52,110 nt of DNA from Alphaproteobacteria bacterium (lineage in GTDB: Bacteria; Pseudomonadota; Alphaproteobacteria; RF32; CAG-239), in contig JAFXPE010000036.1 of assembly GCA_017528205.1 (NCBI GenBank), positions 1 through 52,110 of the forward strand, written 5' to 3'. The position numbers and the translations under genes were made by a program. The notes under the pieces were generated by a model. It saw only the letters and a program-made list of their open reading frames with translations. It did not search any database and had not been told where the DNA came from. Below, in pieces: positions 49,766 to 52,110 of this stretch (position 1 is the stretch's first letter; each line of letters opens with the position of its first letter).

Positions 49766-50686
49766 ATGAAAAAGAATTTAGTTTATTTCGTAGCAATCAT
49801 CGTCGCAGTTGTCATTTCTATCGTAGTAACTCGCTTCGACAGTACCAACCTGAACATAGCCGGTGGCGGTCTAAGTCTGAAGAAACTCAACGGCGACACT
49901 ACTGTAACATCAACGGTGGCCTTTGCTGAAGTCAACACAACAACCAACAAGGAGAACCTGGCGCAAGTGACAAGCATTACCAATTGGGAACGTCAGCGCG
50001 TCGGGGGATACTTCTACGGATTCGACATCATCGGCACCGCATCAACAGAGTTTGGCATAATGTGTCCGACCTATGATGCCCGTTTAGGTGTAGATTTCGA
50101 AGGTTTCAGACTCGAGGGGAAAGTCGGCTGTTTCACACGCAACAGCGTAAAGAGCAGTGGCTTCGACCCCCAATTTGCAAACTACACCATTGCGGCTCTC
50201 GGTGAGCCCGCTTCTGTCGCCAATTGTGTTCAGATTTCGTACATCGCTAAGAATACGAGAATTATGCTCGGCCATCAGGGTGGTAGTAAGTTTTATTCGT
50301 TTAAGGACGGTAACTACTACATATCCATGGAGCAGCACATCAAAAATCTGGCTGTAAGTGGCGGTATTGATTTTACCGAGACGACCAGCGGATATGCTTC
50401 CGTAAAGTATAGTGCAAAGAACGATGTAATCACTCTCAGCTGCAACAAGTTGGGATGTGAGAATGAGAACTATCTGCTGTCATACAATCATAACAACATT
50501 TCCCTCGGAAAGGGTGTTGATATGAGCGTTGGCAGCGCTCTCTGGTTACAGAAGGAGTTGCAAGGTCTGCGAGTTGTCAGCGGTATCGGTAAAGGCAGCT
50601 TCAAGCTGTTCGCCGAAGCCGGTGGCCTCATACAGTCTAAGAGCTTCACTCCGGTGTTAGGTTTAGGAATGAGTTACAAACTCTAG
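49766..50686 (+). CDS. Secreted beta-rich protein, Bacteroidota-like
   Basis: 306 aa from the ATG at 49766; no Shine-Dalgarno site, leader ACAATTATG. The N-terminus is one hydrophobic helix (VYFVAIIVAVVISIVV) that may be a signal anchor. The body is rich in short beta strands with alternating polar and hydrophobic residues, Gly turns and a final GLGMSYKL, suggesting a beta-barrel or beta-sandwich. Codon use (AAG, CTC, CTG) differs from native genes. It forms an operon with the next gene (11-bp gap). No known domain. Confidence 0.72.
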   Translation: MKKNLVYFVAIIVAVVISIVVTRFDSTNLNIAGGGLSLKKLNGDTTVTSTVAFAEVNTTTNKENLAQVTSITNWERQRVGGYFYGFDIIGTASTEFGIMCPTYDARLGVDFEGFRLEGKVGCFTRNSVKSSGFDPQFANYTIAALGEPASVANCVQISYIAKNTRIMLGHQGGSKFYSFKDGNYYISMEQHIKNLAVSGGIDFTETTSGYASVKYSAKNDVITLSCNKLGCENENYLLSYNHNNISLGKGVDMSVGSALWLQKELQGLRVVSGIGKGSFKLFAEAGGLIQSKSFTPVLGLGMSYKL

Positions 50687-50697
50687 AAAAAAAGATT

Positions 50698-51213
50698 ATG
50701 ACAGCATTTACTTTGATTGTTGTTATCATCTTCCTGACAGCAAATCTGGCTATTCTGTATCTGCCCTTTGATAAGAGCAAAAAAGCAGTTCTAAGCTTGA
50801 TTTCGCTGGGTGTGTTATTTGTCTTTAGCCTTTCGCACAACGCACTAAACTATAAAGTTCCGGTGCAGATGAGCGAAAAAATCGTGCTGGCAGACAATAA
50901 CGTCGCCCAAAAGTCTATGATGGCAACATTCAAAGTATCGGAAGAACAGCTGAATACCACCAAGAAAATGCCGACACCGATAGAACTGGGTGTGACAATT
51001 TCGGTAATTCTGGCTTTGGTGTTTACACCGCTTCTGCTCAATGCCGTCAAAGAAGATGATATGTGTGCGAAAAAGGTGCATAAGATAGTTTTTTCCCTTA
51101 ATGCTGTGGCATGCGGTTTACTGCTGTCGCTTTATTATGGGTTAGAACTGACGATTGTACCTTGGTTCAAAAAAACAGCGGAGAAGTCCAAAACTTCTCC
51201 GGTGTTAACTTAA
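50698..51213 (+). CDS. Membrane protein with four hydrophobic segments
   Basis: 171 aa. Hydrophobic segments at ~4-22 (FTLIVVIIFLTANLAILYL), ~29-47, ~97-115 (VTISVILALVFTPLLLNAV) and ~128-150 suggest four membrane passes with a middle soluble loop. It follows the secreted protein by 11 bp. No Shine-Dalgarno site. A perfect hairpin (GGAGAAGT/ACTTCTCC, 51180-51200) lies inside its last codons. Function unknown. Confidence 0.68.
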   Translation: MTAFTLIVVIIFLTANLAILYLPFDKSKKAVLSLISLGVLFVFSLSHNALNYKVPVQMSEKIVLADNNVAQKSMMATFKVSEEQLNTTKKMPTPIELGVTISVILALVFTPLLLNAVKEDDMCAKKVHKIVFSLNAVACGLLLSLYYGLELTIVPWFKKTAEKSKTSPVLT

Positions 51214-51216
51214 AAA

Positions 51217-51258
51217 GAACACGCTTAGCCCCAAAGGCTGAGCGTGTTCCGCTTTTTT
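51217..51258 (+). terminator. Rho-independent terminator of the two-gene cassette
   Basis: A 14-bp stem GAACACGCTTAGCC / GGCTGAGCGTGTTC with loop CCAAA, then CGCTTTTTTAG. Confidence 0.9.
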
Positions 51259-51290
51259 AGTATAGATTATTTTTTGCCAAACAAAGCCGT

Positions 51291-51671
51291 TTAATCTCTC
51301 GGATCACGTCCCGAATTTGGTTTCAATGCGTTTGTTTTTGCAACAGTTGGGCGAAAATCTATTTTTTTCAGCACCTTATAAGCATCTACCGGAACTTTCA
51401 TCATTTTGGCTCGTTCTTCCGGCATTTGCATTATATCACAGGCACTGTTCAAAAAATCGGCCGCATCGCGAGAAGTTCGATATCCCTGTTTGGAAGAAAC
51501 GGCCAACATCGGCCCGTGTTTAGGGTCATTTCTGTATATCAAACCGTAATACAACCCGGTTTTTCTGTCTTTTCCCACATGCAAAGAATAGTTTTTATTC
51601 ATAAATTCGGAAATGCTTTTCACTTCTTCCAACGAAATATTCCAATGTTTTGCCAATTCTTCGTCTGTCAT
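51291..51671 (-). CDS. Hypothetical 126-aa protein
   Basis: 126 aa, no signal peptide. It starts MTDEELAKHWNISLEEVKSISEFM, resembling a small helical bundle or HTH, followed by a beta-containing middle (HVGKDRKTGLYYGLIYRNDP) and a basic tail (KTNALKPNSGRDPRD). The upstream AGGATATAACC fits a weak Shine-Dalgarno. It lies alone beside the foreign-looking two-gene cassette; codon use looks native. Function not recognised. Confidence 0.65.
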   Translation of the reverse strand: MTDEELAKHWNISLEEVKSISEFMNKNYSLHVGKDRKTGLYYGLIYRNDPKHGPMLAVSSKQGYRTSRDAADFLNSACDIMQMPEERAKMMKVPVDAYKVLKKIDFRPTVAKTNALKPNSGRDPRD

Positions 51672-51804
51672 GGTTATATCCTCATGTTTGCAAAATTTTC
51701 AATGGGCTCATTGTAGGGCAAAGCGATTTTTAAATCAATAATTTTTAGCGCTTACCTCTACTTTTGATGATGAGCCTATCGGGTTCTCATCTCTCTTCCC
51801 CAAT

Positions 51805-51849
51805 TGCCAATAAAAAAAGCACCCGCAAGGGGTGCCTTTTTTATTGGCA
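51805..51849 (-). terminator. tRNA-type terminator beside the tRNA remnant
   Basis: The core GGCACCCC/GGGTGC and a T run on the minus strand. The outer arm TGCCAATAAAA/TTTTATTGGCA has the tRNA remnant's TGCCA instead of CACCA, and the 3' arm has changed with it. Confidence 0.8.
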
Positions 51850-51863
51850 GGGGCAGAAGGATT
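51845..51863 (-). pseudogene. tRNA 3'-end remnant (19 nt), perhaps of tRNA-Gln
   Basis: Minus-strand AATCCTTCTGCCCCTGCCA looks like CCA, discriminator G, acceptor strand, T-stem and three T-loop bases, cut at the same T-loop position as the tRNA-Thr remnant at 36452-36470. Gln is a guess from the acceptor sequence. Confidence 0.65.
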
Positions 51864-52110
51864 GGCTTCGCCGCTGCGTCGCCTTTCAGCCGTTGCTCGT
51901 CGTCTTCTTGTTTAAGTTTACTTTTTTTATTTTTAAATTTGAAAACTTAAACTTCGGTCACTCGTTTTCGATTGGCTTGCTTCGGGGCGCTTACGCTACC
52001 TTGCGCGCCGGAAAACTTCGCCGCTTGCGGTAAAAACAACATTTTGAGGTTGTTTTTATCCTCGTGCCTCTTCTTCGAGGGTTCTCATCTCTCTTCCCCA
52101 ATTGCCAATA

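Larger units (their letters stand above)
51781..52110. repeat. tRNA-end repeat region with 32-bp direct repeat
   Basis: GGGTTCTCATCTCTCTTCCC and the following AATTGCCAATA occur at 51781-51812 and again at 52079-52110, where the window ends. Between them are a tRNA-type terminator, a 19-nt tRNA 3' remnant, the GCTGCGTCGCCTTTCAGCC module, the CTTCGGTCACTCG module and the ACAACATTTTGAGGTTGT hairpin (as at 21775-21895). No gene. Confidence 0.8.

Overview
The window looks like a chromosomal segment of an uncultured, probably host- or gut-associated alphaproteobacterium. The evidence is gene order: rpoZ-RSH-acpS, ffs-dnaX-ybaB-recR, a mitofilin-like (Mic60-type) gene beside tsaD, and a coiled-coil gene-zapA-6S RNA block. 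Native genes are moderately AT-rich, use mainly AAA for Lys, and have Shine-Dalgarno sites. Assignments rest on motif reading and synteny; no database search was run.

Layout. 1-6.6 kb: tRNA-Glu, a TetR regulator, an acidic secreted protein, a Mur ligase with an LD-carboxypeptidase (peptidoglycan recycling), a membrane metallopeptidase and a His-rich secreted protein. 6.6-15.2 kb: a small HTH protein behind a strongly structured leader, an ADP-dependent sugar kinase coupled to a mitofilin-like protein, tsaD-nth, rpoZ, RSH, DUF2062 and acpS. 15.6-21.3 kb: recR-ybaB-dnaX with SRP RNA, a PBP-activator-like lipoprotein, rsmI-yraN and an HxlR regulator. 22-27 kb: a secreted protein of foreign appearance, a pilin, 6S RNA, zapA, a coiled-coil protein and a ThiE-like protein. 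27-36 kb: ileS, two large unknown proteins, a Gfo/Idh/MocA oxidoreductase and truA. 36-46 kb: tRNA-Thr, an MscS-type channel, an Asd-like protein lacking its catalytic Cys, orphan genes and alaS. 46-52 kb: nusG-secE, a MORN-like secreted protein, an SGNH hydrolase, an AmrS-like radical SAM enzyme, more foreign-looking genes and a repeat-rich end.

Two patterns stand out. First, the intergenic spaces carry families of structured repeats. One is a ~108-bp hairpin element whose inner stem changes sequence between copies while staying paired; it sits exactly at the 3' ends of recR, 6S RNA and ileS. Another is a duplication of tRNA 3' ends (the last 19 nt) together with their terminators. Second, several isolated genes resemble Bacteroidota genes in signal peptide, codon choice and lack of a Shine-Dalgarno site. 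They are dropped singly between housekeeping genes, usually with their own strong terminator.
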